DNA of 64,000 bases, from NCBI GenBank assembly GCA_017459445.1, contig JAFUDJ010000032.1, positions 1-64,000 of the forward strand. Reading direction: 5' to 3'. The notes below the pieces were generated by a model. The model did no database searches, was not told where the DNA came from, and saw only the letters and a program-made list of their open reading frames with translations. The position numbers and the translations under genes are program-made. Shown piece by piece: positions 32,730-40,133 of this stretch; the stretch's first letter is position 1; the number at the start of each line of letters is the position of its first letter. This stretch comes from Prevotella sp. (GTDB lineage: Bacteria; Bacteroidota; Bacteroidia; Bacteroidales; Bacteroidaceae).

Positions 32730-34073
32730 ATGAAACGATTTGGAGGCATGTACGAGCGTATTTGCTCGATGGACAACCTTCTGCTGGCTGAGATTAACGC
32801 CTCGAAGGGCAAGCGTAGCCGCCGTGAAGTGCTGGCTTTTGAAAGTGAGCTGCTGCCGAACCTGACGGCTATCCGTGAGGAGCTGGTGCGACACACTTAC
32901 AGGACATCGCGGTATGACGTGTTCATCAAGTACGAGCCTAAACGCCGCGAGATCTACAAGCTGCCCTTCAGGGACAGGGTGGTGCAGTGGGCTATCATGC
33001 AGGTTGTGGAGCCTGTATGGGTGAGCCAGTTCACGAGCGACACCTACGCCTGTATCAAGGGCAGGGGCATCCACTCTCTGCTGAAGCGTCTGAGGCGTGA
33101 CCTGAAGGATGATGCAGAGGGTACGCGGTACTGCTTCAAGATGGACGTTAAGAAGTATTACCCGTCCATCGACCATGACGTGCTGAAGCAGGTTGTGAGG
33201 CGCAAGATTAAAGACGCTGAGCTGCTGTGGCTTCTGGACGGTATCATCGACAGTGCCGAGGGTGTTCCCATCGGCAACTACATTTCCCAATATTTTGCCA
33301 ATCTCTATTTGTCGGAACTCGACCACAGGCTGAAGGAGCAGGTGGGCGTGTCCTACTACTACCGCTATGCCGATGACATCGTTGTGCTGGGCGGGAGTAA
33401 GGAGCGTCTGCGTGAGGTGAAGGAGTACATTCTGGACTACCTGACGCGGGAGCGCAAACTGCGTATGAAGGAGAACTGGCAGATATTCCCCGTGGAGAGC
33501 AGGGGCATCGACTTCGTGGGCTATGTGACCTACCACACGCACTGTCTGGCGCGTAAGCGCAACAAGCAGGGGTTGTGCAGGGAGGTTGCAAAGCTGCGCA
33601 AGCGTGGCCTCAGTGACGAGGAGATACGTCTTCGGACGGCCTCACGCGCTGGCTTCATGGTACATTGCGACAGTATCCATCTATTAAATAAATTAGGTAT
33701 GAAGAAATTTAGTGACATTAAACCAAATCAAGGCAAGCTGACAGGGACGAAGTACCACATCGACACGGTTCTGAACCGCGAGATACACCTGACAGCCTAT
33801 GAGATTAGCAAGTCCAAAATCAACAGCGACGACATGCTGACGCTTCAGTATGAGATACTGGAGCAACTGCCGACTAGCGACGGACGTTTTCAGGTGGACG
33901 ATGAGGGCAAGCCCGTCTATGGGTGGGTGAAGCACATCACGTTCACGGGTTCAAAGGCTCTCATTGAGCAGCTCCGCGACGTGGAACTGACGGAGCCTGT
34001 CGCTGCCAAGATAATCAGACAACCCATCGGGGACGGCAAACGTTGTTTTTACAAGTTAGTCGACCCCGACTAA
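32730..34073 (+). CDS. DGR reverse transcriptase with C-terminal extension
   Basis: The 447-residue product has RT motifs in order: FKMDVKKYYPSID (D139), IGNYISQYFANLYLS (181-195; the SQ variant typical of DGR enzymes) and YYRYADDIVVLG with catalytic YADD (213-216), then GIDFVGY. Beyond the thumb, residues about 335-447 (REIHLTAYEISKSK..., VKHITFTGSKALIEQL) resemble an OB-fold tail seen in phage DGR enzymes. It would copy the template with adenine errors and target the VR. Confidence 0.95.
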   Translation: MKRFGGMYERICSMDNLLLAEINASKGKRSRREVLAFESELLPNLTAIREELVRHTYRTSRYDVFIKYEPKRREIYKLPFRDRVVQWAIMQVVEPVWVSQFTSDTYACIKGRGIHSLLKRLRRDLKDDAEGTRYCFKMDVKKYYPSIDHDVLKQVVRRKIKDAELLWLLDGIIDSAEGVPIGNYISQYFANLYLSELDHRLKEQVGVSYYYRYADDIVVLGGSKERLREVKEYILDYLTRERKLRMKENWQIFPVESRGIDFVGYVTYHTHCLARKRNKQGLCREVAKLRKRGLSDEEIRLRTASRAGFMVHCDSIHLLNKLGMKKFSDIKPNQGKLTGTKYHIDTVLNREIHLTAYEISKSKINSDDMLTLQYEILEQLPTSDGRFQVDDEGKPVYGWVKHITFTGSKALIEQLRDVELTEPVAAKIIRQPIGDGKRCFYKLVDPD

Positions 34074-34085
34074 CAAGTAATAACA

Positions 34086-34463
34086 ATGAAAAGAACAACA
34101 GTAAACTACCGAGAGAGAAAGAACTTTGTAAAGTACGACGAAAAGCATGTACTGCTGTATCTTAACGAGCAGCCCGCCGAAATCACCGACGATGAGAGCG
34201 GCGAGACGGTGCAGGGCTATTCCTATACAGGCACGATGGACGATGGCGGCACTCTGATAGAGGCCGAGGACGTGACGGACGAAAACCGCCGCTCGAAGTT
34301 CATCAGCGGCCTGATTGGGACGGAGTATGACATCGACGAGCAGATTGCCATTCTTGCAAACGGCGACGATACCAACGAGCATGCCGAGGAGAAGGCCGTG
34401 TTCATGGCTAACCGCCAGACGGTGAAGACGGCCATTGACGAGCTGCTTGCACGTAACATCTAA
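34086..34463 (+). CDS. Acidic protein following DGR reverse transcriptase
   Basis: The 125-residue, acidic product starts 12 bp after the RT gene. It has YSYTGTMDDGGTLIEAEDV and a helical end (KAVFMANRQTVKTAIDELL). Similar small proteins occur beside tail genes in Bacteroidetes phages. It is not basic and is not a four-helix bundle of the usual Avd type. A chaperone role for the tail tip or an accessory role for the DGR are both possible. Confidence 0.55.
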   Translation: MKRTTVNYRERKNFVKYDEKHVLLYLNEQPAEITDDESGETVQGYSYTGTMDDGGTLIEAEDVTDENRRSKFISGLIGTEYDIDEQIAILANGDDTNEHAEEKAVFMANRQTVKTAIDELLARNI

Positions 34464-34476
34464 AAAGCGTTAGGGT

Positions 34477-35349
34477 ATGGCTCGCACACTCAAGGAAATC
34501 AAGAATGAGATGACGGCCACGTTCTGCAAGGAACGGGCTGTCGTCTCGGCTTATGGCCTCGACCCTTCCAAGTCGTTTGACCAGCAGTTCTCGCCTGTGA
34601 GCATTGAGAGCATCCTGTTCTATGTGTTCGCCTTTGCCGTGTGGGTGCTTGAGACGCTTTTCGACAAGCATGCTGCTGAGGTGGACGTGCGCATCAGTCT
34701 GCTGGAGCCTCACACGCTGCGCTGGTATGTTGACAAGGCCAAGGCTTTCATGTACGGTTACAAGCTGATAGCCGACAGTGACTATTACGACACGTCAGGC
34801 ATGAGCGAGACAGACTTGGAGAAAGCCCGCGTGGTGAAGTTCGCCAATGCGACGGAGAGCAACACGGTTGTTTACCTGAAGGTGGCTGGCGCAAACACCG
34901 ACGGCAATCCGTGCAAATTGAACGAAAGCCAGTTCTCGGCCTTGCACTCCTACATCAACACGGTGAAGGACGCTGGCGTGGCAGTGGTACTGCGCAACGA
35001 GTCCGCAGACAGGATGAAGGTGCAACTGGTAGTGTACTACAACCCTATCCTGATGGATGGCAACGGTATGGATGCAACTGACGGCAGCCATATTGTCAAT
35101 GACACCATCCGACGTGTCATCACCAGTCTTCCGTTCAACGGTGTCTATCGTAACACTGACCTGCTGGCCGCCATCAACTCGCTGGCTGCTGTTGAGGTGG
35201 TGGATATCGTGCGGATACAGGCCAAGGCGCACGATGCTGCCGAGTGGCACGACGTGACAGGCTATGAGCGTCCCTATAGCGGATACTACAGCATTGAGGA
35301 CGCAGATATCGTGATTGACTACAGGGAATATAACCAGCTGGAGGGTTGA
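34477..35349 (+). CDS. Baseplate J-like protein
   Basis: The 290-residue product has the J/wedge pattern: a start helix bundle with YVFAFAVWVLETLFDKHAAEV, then LEPHTLRWYVDKAKAFMYG, a beta domain LKVAGANTDGNPCKLN and a C-terminal VVDIVRIQAKAHDAAEWHDV. In Mu-like phages it follows the hub; here it is in the other late block. It should form the wedge of the baseplate. Confidence 0.65.
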   Translation: MARTLKEIKNEMTATFCKERAVVSAYGLDPSKSFDQQFSPVSIESILFYVFAFAVWVLETLFDKHAAEVDVRISLLEPHTLRWYVDKAKAFMYGYKLIADSDYYDTSGMSETDLEKARVVKFANATESNTVVYLKVAGANTDGNPCKLNESQFSALHSYINTVKDAGVAVVLRNESADRMKVQLVVYYNPILMDGNGMDATDGSHIVNDTIRRVITSLPFNGVYRNTDLLAAINSLAAVEVVDIVRIQAKAHDAAEWHDVTGYERPYSGYYSIEDADIVIDYREYNQLEG

Positions 35350-35351
35350 TT

Positions 35352-35999
35352 ATGTATAATGTGGACTTCAAACGCCTTGCCATCCAGCTGCTGCCGACAT
35401 TCTTGCGTCAGCCGCTCATATTCGGTGTGCTACGCGCTGGGCTTGTATCGGTTGAGTCGGTGCATAGCGCATTTCTCGACCGACGGGCTGGCCACATCTA
35501 CCGTCTGACCCATAATGGCCAGGTGTGCTACCTGACTGCTGCCCTAAATGACCATTTTGACCCCTCCCTGCGCCGTTTCCGTCTCATGACGGTGGAGCGT
35601 CAGGGCGAATGGCTTTATGCAGTCAGCGAGAATGGCGAGAACATACCAGTGGCCACCGCAGAGGGGCTTGAGGGAAACGAGAATGTGCCGATTGTCTATG
35701 ACGAAATCATGCTCAATGCCGAGCAGAACACATTCGTCGTCTATGTTCCCTATGATGTTTTCCAGACACGCCTCGATGCTGTCAAGACGCTTGTTGACCA
35801 ATACAAGCTGGTGACGAAACGCGCTGTCTATGTGCAGCAGTCGGCCAAGACAGTCGGTTCAACTTCGACTACAATTACTTTCGATGACGTGCTGGAAGCC
35901 TACAAGTATGGCTATGTCAGTGCGGAACTATCCGAAGAACTGAAAAAAGAACGTAATAACATTATTAGCAATGCAGACCGCAGGATATACAACAACTAA
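35352..35999 (+). CDS. Tail protein I-like wedge component
   Basis: ATG 35352 is chosen over TTG 35346. The 215-residue product follows the J-like gene almost directly and starts with MYNVDFKRLAIQLLPTFLRQPL, a helix as in P2 gpI-like wedge partners. A later part alternates strands (IVYDEIMLNAEQNTFVVYVP). It overlaps the fibre gene by 29 bp. The call relies on order. Confidence 0.5.
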   Translation: MYNVDFKRLAIQLLPTFLRQPLIFGVLRAGLVSVESVHSAFLDRRAGHIYRLTHNGQVCYLTAALNDHFDPSLRRFRLMTVERQGEWLYAVSENGENIPVATAEGLEGNENVPIVYDEIMLNAEQNTFVVYVPYDVFQTRLDAVKTLVDQYKLVTKRAVYVQQSAKTVGSTSTTITFDDVLEAYKYGYVSAELSEELKKERNNIISNADRRIYNN

Positions 36000-37290
36000 C
36001 AGCGGAAGATACCCGCTGAGTACACAGACGCTTGACTTTATACAGGCTCAGATAATGCACCTTCAGCAGCTGGGCTTGGTGGGTGGTAAGCGTTACATTC
36101 TACGCGCCCCTGACGGCACTAACACAGGGCTTGTCTATCTGGATGGCGAACTTCTGACCGTTGCGGCCACCCCCGCTCTTTCAAACTCGACGAAGTACCT
36201 TATTGTCAGGACAACCACCGAGGACATTCATGCCGACGGCGACACCTACACGGAGGCTCGCCGCTACAGAACGGCCTACCTCTCCACATCCAACAACGGT
36301 GCGGCAGAGAGCTATGAGTTGAGCAAGTTTGCGACGCTGGAGAGCAATACGACGCTTTCCGAGAAAATCAAGCAGATGCCTAACGTGGTACTGGAGTACC
36401 TTCAGGACATTCTGGCCGAGAAGATGCCGTTGCTGACCATCGAGGGTATGACTGTCGCCCAGCTGAATGCTATCAAGACCCCGTGTGTTGCCAATTGCAA
36501 GAACAGTATCAAGGTGGTGGCCAATGCTGCCAACTATAACCTGTCGGTCGTGCTGATGGGCGACATAGTACGACAGGAAATCACCGTGCCGAGTGGCTCG
36601 ATTTATGCCAGAACCTTCGCTAACGGTAACTGGTCGCCCTGGCTCCTGTTGGACGAGAACCTGCATATCGAGGTGAAGATTGTCAAGGGAACGGTGTACC
36701 TTCGCCACGGCGAGCTTCCCACCGACACAAGTATTGTGCTGTTGCGTAAGAAACGACGCAGCGCATACCGACGTACTGGCGGCGCAAGTGCCTACTCTCA
36801 AAACAGGGGCAAACGTGAGCCTCGTGCCGCCAAGACGCAGTACGTCCACTATAAGGGCATCGTGTTGTCGAAGGGAGAGCCTAACAAGTGGTATGTGCCG
36901 CGTTGCATCAGCGTGAGCAATGCACAGGTGGACGGCAACATGATAAACCGCGAGATAAACGGGTGCTGCCGTGAACTGGTAAGGCAGGTAAGCAATGACA
37001 GAAACGGAAATGAGGTTTATAAGATGCAGGGTGTGCGCAACATTATTACATGCACTAACGGACGGCACTGCCAGCATCACGGCTATGTACCTATTGCCGT
37101 GCAGGTGGCACGTCTGAACAGGAAAGGGCAGCTGACCACGAAGGAGAGCGGTGGCGAAATGGTGTATATGCGCTATGCGCTGCGTCGCAAGCGCGTCAGA
37201 ACAGGCCGCACTATGGTTGACCCCCAAACGCATCAGACAATTTACGTGATGACGTGGGTGTACTATCGGAACATCACGCTTGGGCAGTGA
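35971..37290 (+). CDS. Tail fibre protein (not diversified)
   Basis: The 439-residue product starts with a fibre-like N-terminus (SGRYPLSTQTLDFIQAQIMHL) and has a central coiled-coil-like stretch and FANGNWSPWLLLDENLHIEV. The C-terminal half is unusual: basic (RKKRRSAYRRTGG) with four cysteine-histidine pairs near CTNGRHCQHHGYVPIAV. It is the last late gene before the regulatory RNAs. It lacks a VR-like repeat, so the phage has two surface proteins and only one is diversified. Confidence 0.6.
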   Translation: MQTAGYTTTNSGRYPLSTQTLDFIQAQIMHLQQLGLVGGKRYILRAPDGTNTGLVYLDGELLTVAATPALSNSTKYLIVRTTTEDIHADGDTYTEARRYRTAYLSTSNNGAAESYELSKFATLESNTTLSEKIKQMPNVVLEYLQDILAEKMPLLTIEGMTVAQLNAIKTPCVANCKNSIKVVANAANYNLSVVLMGDIVRQEITVPSGSIYARTFANGNWSPWLLLDENLHIEVKIVKGTVYLRHGELPTDTSIVLLRKKRRSAYRRTGGASAYSQNRGKREPRAAKTQYVHYKGIVLSKGEPNKWYVPRCISVSNAQVDGNMINREINGCCRELVRQVSNDRNGNEVYKMQGVRNIITCTNGRHCQHHGYVPIAVQVARLNRKGQLTTKESGGEMVYMRYALRRKRVRTGRTMVDPQTHQTIYVMTWVYYRNITLGQ

Positions 37291-37293
37291 CAT

Positions 37294-37605
37294 AAAAAAA
37301 AGCAAGTGGGGTGTGTCCTCACTTGCAAGTCCCTGCGGTCGTAACTCAATGTGTGCCGTTCCTAAAGATTTTTTCAAATGCTTTCAATGTCTAACCAAAT
37401 ATTCGGGAGCCGTTAGCTACCACGGAGATTAAACAATGTGCAAAGGGACTGGTTGCATATCCTACGAAAAACCCTATCTCAGCCGTTCGCTAAATTCCCA
37501 GGGTAAACGCTCGAACCTTTTCAGGCCGTCCCTCGTACAGGGACTGAAACATCGCCTTAGCATATAAACGCCACAAAGGTACGCAAATATTCTGTAATAA
37601 CCAAA
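37294..37605 (-). ncRNA. Candidate structured minus-strand RNA, about 275 nt
   Basis: Minus-strand promoter: TTTG (37605-37602), exactly 20 bases, TACCTTTG (37581-37574). Transcription would start near 37569 and run left to a terminator, GCAAGTG/CACTTGC (37302-37326) followed by eight T on that strand. Between them no ORF is convincing, but there are hairpins such as GTCCCT-GTACG-AGGGAC and GTTCG...CGAAC. It lies antisense to no gene. No known RNA class was recognised. Confidence 0.65.
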
Positions 37606-37668
37606 TAAAAACGAATTAAACTGATGCAGAACCATCATTTTTCAACGTAAATGCCTCGGATGGGGGAT

Positions 37669-37808
37669 AAAAAACGCCCCCAGCCTGTTAAATAGTCGTC
37701 TCACTTACTTTTAACGAATACGCCTTACGTGCGCGGCTGGGGGCTTAGACCCTTTGCCACACGTAAGGCTATTTTATTCGTTATTATAAGTGAGACGCTG
37801 CAAAGGTA
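37669..37808 (-). ncRNA. Long hairpin with competing GC stem, candidate RNA switch
   Basis: Arms 37697-37731 and 37760-37797 pair over about 34 bases with one bulge (GTCTCACTTA... with ...TAAGTGAGAC). A second stem, GCCCCCAGCC (37676-37685) with GGCTGGGGGC (37735-37744), uses the loop of the first and the outer flank, so both cannot form together. On the minus strand the GC stem is followed by GTTTTTT, a terminator. A TACCTTTG box (37808-37801) points the same way, but no TTTG box lies upstream of it. Confidence 0.6.
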
Positions 37809-37822
37809 CAAAAAATAATTGA

Positions 37823-38065
37823 ATGACCATCTATGAGGCATTAAAATTTAACAGAGAAGTGCTTGAAAAGTTGAAAAAGGCGGGTGCAAGACTTGAAGAT
37901 TGTGCCTACCTTGACCTGTATCGTGACTATGAGTCCATGCGGCTCATGGGCGACAAGGTGAGCTATATCGTGGCGGTGTTGGCAGACCGTTATGGGGTAA
38001 GTGAGCGCAAAGTGTTCTATCTGATAAAGCACTTCCAGAGCGAGTGCAAGAGCGGTGCAGCGTGA
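37823..38065 (+). CDS. Mor/C-like transcription activator (small HTH protein)
   Basis: The 80-residue product has an N-terminal dimer-like helix and a C-terminal helix-turn-helix YIVAVLADRYGVSERKVFYLIKHF, as in Mor-family activators of Mu-like phages. In Mu, C (a Mor relative) turns on mom and late genes. Here the gene lies directly before the mom-like group, so control of that group is likely. Its leader contains the long hairpin. Confidence 0.55.
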   Translation: MTIYEALKFNREVLEKLKKAGARLEDCAYLDLYRDYESMRLMGDKVSYIVAVLADRYGVSERKVFYLIKHFQSECKSGAA

Positions 38066-38103
38066 TTGGGTGTTTTCCTTCTTTGCCCTCGTTGAAAGCG
38101 ACT

Positions 38104-38111
38104 ACCTTTGC
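38104..38111 (+). promoter_or_regulatory. Promoter box for the modification-like module
   Basis: TACCTTTG with the ATG of the microprotein 22 bp downstream. No exact TTTG box lies 19-21 bases upstream (a TTTG is seen near 38090 only as TTGAAAG), so an activator may be needed, which would fit the Mor-like gene next to it. Confidence 0.45.
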
Positions 38112-38132
38112 ATTGTCTTAATATCAATGTGA

Positions 38133-38258
38133 ATGGGAAAATATACCTACAAGCCGCAGTTTGGCGTGATTGTCATCTGCGCAGACGAGAGAGAGCAAAA
38201 GGCGGTCTATGACCGTCTGAACAAGGAAGGTCTAACCCTTAAAATCGTGAACGTATGA
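38133..38258 (+). CDS. Conserved 41-residue microprotein before ABC-GNAT gene
   Basis: The short frame MGKYTYKPQFGVIVICADER... ends KIVNV and overlaps the next gene by ATGA. I have the impression that small proteins with KPQFGVIVIC and a beta-helix-beta layout accompany this ABC-GNAT gene elsewhere. A ferredoxin-like half-domain is possible. A TACCTTTG box (38104-38111) lies about 22 bp before the ATG, so the module probably starts here. Confidence 0.6.
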   Translation: MGKYTYKPQFGVIVICADEREQKAVYDRLNKEGLTLKIVNV

Positions 38259-39400
38259 AGATCGAGGTGAGCCATCATTGCAGCGACTATAACAGTTATC
38301 GCGCTGCGCGTGTAAAGAGCCTGTTCAACGCCGAGAAAGGCTGTGATTGGGCAAAGACCGTGGAACTGCCCATCGAGGACAAGGAGTGGAAAATAGGGCT
38401 GATTGTAGGGCCTTCTGGGAGTGGGAAGACAAGCATCGGCAACCGCATCTTTGAGGGACAGCCCATCTACGACCTTTATTCGGGGTGGGACAATGACAAG
38501 CCTATCGTGGACTGCATTGCGCCTGACGGTGACTTCAACACGGTCACTGGTATGCTTTCAGCCGTCGGGCTGGGCGATGTACCTGCATGGCTGCGTCCGT
38601 TCCACGTGCTGAGCAACGGCGAGAAGTTCCGTGCTGGCCTTGCGCGTTTGGCCTGTGAACGGCCAGAACGTGCCGTCGTGGACGAGTTTACGTCTGTCAT
38701 TGACCGTCAGATAGCCAAGGTTGGTGCAGCGGCCTTTGCGAAGACGTGGCGGCGTGGCAGCGGCCAGATTGTGCTGCTGTCTTGCCATTATGACATCATT
38801 GAGTGGTTACAGCCTGATTGGGTGTACGACACAGCGGAGGCACGCTTTTACGAGCGTGACAGCCTTCAACGCCGCCCGTCGCTCCAACTTCAGGTTTATA
38901 AGGTCAGGGGAACTGTGTTCCCAAGACTGTTTAAGCAGCATTACTATTTAGATCTGGCAATGCCCGTTGCTGCCGAGTGCTTCGTTGGCTTCATCGACGG
39001 CGAGCCTGTCTGTCACCTCTGTGTTGCGCCGCTGTTCACGGCCAACGCCTACAGAGCGACGCGCCTTGTGGTGCTTCCTGAGTGGCAAGGCATCGGCGTA
39101 GGCACGAAGTTCCTCGCAGCTGTCTGCGAGTACCACCTGCAAGGCCGAGGACGCTGCGGCCACAAGCTGCCAGTGTTCTTCCACACGTCGCATCCTCAGT
39201 TGTGCGCGGCATTGCGCCACTCAAGGAAGTGGGAACAGACAGGAGGCAGTCTTTACGGTGCAAACAAGGGTAGAAGTGCAGCGTCAATGAAACGGTCGGC
39301 ACAGCGGATGGGCAAGTCAGACAGGGCAACAACAGGTTTTGGCGGCCATTTCAGAGCCGTCCAAGCGTTCAAATACATAGGAGAGCCGAATGAGGGTTAA
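38255..39400 (+). CDS. ABC ATPase fused to GNAT acyltransferase (Mom-like position)
   Basis: The 381-residue product has an ABC-type ATPase with Walker A GPSGSGKT (52-59), signature LSNGEKFRAGLAR (119-131), Walker B VVDEF (D143, E144) and H178, with no membrane partner. It is followed by a GNAT domain (about 215-340) with the CoA-loop LVVLPEWQGIGVGT (Q278-G283). Mu Mom is a GNAT-fold protein that modifies adenine in phage DNA. Fusion to an ATPase and the same genome position suggest a DNA- or nucleotide-modifying enzyme. It overlaps the next gene by 11 bp. Confidence 0.72.
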   Translation: MKIEVSHHCSDYNSYRAARVKSLFNAEKGCDWAKTVELPIEDKEWKIGLIVGPSGSGKTSIGNRIFEGQPIYDLYSGWDNDKPIVDCIAPDGDFNTVTGMLSAVGLGDVPAWLRPFHVLSNGEKFRAGLARLACERPERAVVDEFTSVIDRQIAKVGAAAFAKTWRRGSGQIVLLSCHYDIIEWLQPDWVYDTAEARFYERDSLQRRPSLQLQVYKVRGTVFPRLFKQHYYLDLAMPVAAECFVGFIDGEPVCHLCVAPLFTANAYRATRLVVLPEWQGIGVGTKFLAAVCEYHLQGRGRCGHKLPVFFHTSHPQLCAALRHSRKWEQTGGSLYGANKGRSAASMKRSAQRMGKSDRATTGFGGHFRAVQAFKYIGEPNEG

Positions 39401-39887
39401 ACTGTTGGGCAGCAGCGAAACTGCTGCATACAGAGAAGCCAGACAACTTGTGCTTTCGCTGGGTCACAAGGTTTGCACAGAAAACAGCCACGACTACGAT
39501 CTGGCGATTGCACCATTGCTGACCGAGAAGATACCAGAGGAGCAGTTGCAGGAACCTTTGTTCGGCACGTTGATTTTCCATCCTTCGCCTTTGCCTTACG
39601 GAAGAGGAGCAGCGTCAATAAAATGGGCTTACAAGCGACACGAACCAATAACGGCAGCGACTTGGTTCTGGGCAGACAAAGGCTTTGACACAGGAGACAT
39701 CTGCGAACAGGAAATAGTAAAGATAGACTATGACCTGAAACCGAGAGAGTTCTACGAGCACGACATTTTACCTGCGCTTTTGAGAACGCTTGAACGATGT
39801 TTGAGAAGCCTTGCAAACGGAGTTCAGAGACGAGTGCCACAAGTGGAAAAATATGCCACTTTTGACAAGCGCGAACAAAGCTCCTAA
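39390..39887 (+). CDS. Formyltransferase-like protein
   Basis: The 165-residue product has the formyltransferase core: GTLIFHPSPLPYGRGAASIK and WFWADKGFDTGDICEQE. These match the HPSLLPxxRG and DTGDI blocks of methionyl-tRNA and GAR formyltransferases. The usual catalytic Asn two residues before His is Ile (LIFH), while His and the DTGD Asp are kept. It overlaps the ABC-GNAT gene. It may transfer a one-carbon group in the same modification pathway. The reaction is unknown. Confidence 0.7.
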   Translation: MRVKLLGSSETAAYREARQLVLSLGHKVCTENSHDYDLAIAPLLTEKIPEEQLQEPLFGTLIFHPSPLPYGRGAASIKWAYKRHEPITAATWFWADKGFDTGDICEQEIVKIDYDLKPREFYEHDILPALLRTLERCLRSLANGVQRRVPQVEKYATFDKREQSS

Positions 39888-39895
39888 TTTGAGTA

Positions 39896-39927
39896 CAAAG
39901 GTACGAAAAAAAGTTGAGACTACCAAA
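39896..39927 (-). promoter_or_regulatory. Perfect antisense promoter facing the modification-like genes
   Basis: On the minus strand: TTTG (39927-39924), 20 bases, TACCTTTG (39903-39896). It would start RNA near 39890, antisense to the formyltransferase and ABC-GNAT genes. No minus-strand gene of good quality follows. Confidence 0.55.
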
Positions 39928-39982
39928 TAAAAAGCCCGAAAAATAAAGGGAAATCACAACATTTTTCAGTGCTAATAAAAGA

Positions 39983-40024
39983 GCGTTTAATTGCCGTTCA
40001 AATGACAGTTAAACGCTCTTTTTC
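39983..40024 (+). terminator. Terminator at the prophage right end
   Basis: GAGCGTTTAA pairs with TTAAACGCTC, followed by TTTTTCTTT. The loop contains GCCGTTCAAATGACAG, like motifs repeated at the left end (TTAAATGACAG near 1038-1048), so it may also be a protein site. Confidence 0.75.
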
Positions 40025-40082
40025 TTTCCAGTCTTGAATGAATTTGAAAGAACTGGAGAGATTGCGAAAAAACAGTGAAAAA

Positions 40083-40097
40083 TGCACATTTCGTTTT
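40083..40097 (-). other. Internal right transposase-binding site R2
   Basis: TGCACATTTCGTTTT, inverted relative to the left sites, exactly 22 bp inside R1. In Mu, R1 and R2 are also adjacent with about 22-bp spacing. Confidence 0.7.
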
Positions 40098-40104
40098 GAA
40101 AAAA

Positions 40105-40129
40105 TGCACATTTCGTTTTCGCGATTATA
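40105..40129 (-). other. Prophage right end with terminal site R1
   Basis: TGCACATTTCGTTTT (40105-40119) and 10 terminal bases ending ATTATA. Read from outside inward it begins TATAATCGCG, sharing TAT, C and G positions and exact length with the left tip. Confidence 0.75.
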
Positions 40130-40133
40130 AAAG
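40130..40133. repeat. Right copy of 4-bp target-site duplication (AAAG)
   Basis: AAAG repeats 357-360. The host sequence resumes with GTC ATG AGA AAG TAA. Confidence 0.75.

Larger units (their letters stand above)
361..40129. mobile_element. Mu-like transposable prophage carrying a diversity-generating retroelement
   Basis: Both ends were placed by hand. The outer 10 bases are TATGGGCATG on the left and, read inward on the minus strand, TATAATCGCG on the right. Each is followed by AAAACGAAATGTNCA. The 4-bp target duplication AAAG lies at 357-360 and 40130-40133. Content follows Mu logic: repressor, transposase A, ATPase B, accessory early genes, then head and contractile-tail genes, and a mom-like position at the right end. 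The late genes form two blocks transcribed in opposite directions. All essential classes (transposase, terminase, portal, capsid, sheath, tube, tape measure, baseplate, lysis) are present and open, so the prophage may be inducible. Viability is inferred. Confidence 0.93.

Noticed and set aside
35346..35351. TTG start for the wedge protein
   Set aside because: An ATG six bases downstream is available and does not overlap the upstream stop.
36181..37377. 398-residue minus-strand ORF under the tail fibre gene
   Set aside because: It is a shadow of the fibre gene and runs through the terminator of the candidate RNA.
39397..39957. 186-residue minus-strand ORF downstream of the antisense promoter
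   Set aside because: Its start lies upstream of the promoter start point and its sequence is low-quality shadow of the formyltransferase gene. The promoter is kept as a finding, the ORF is not.
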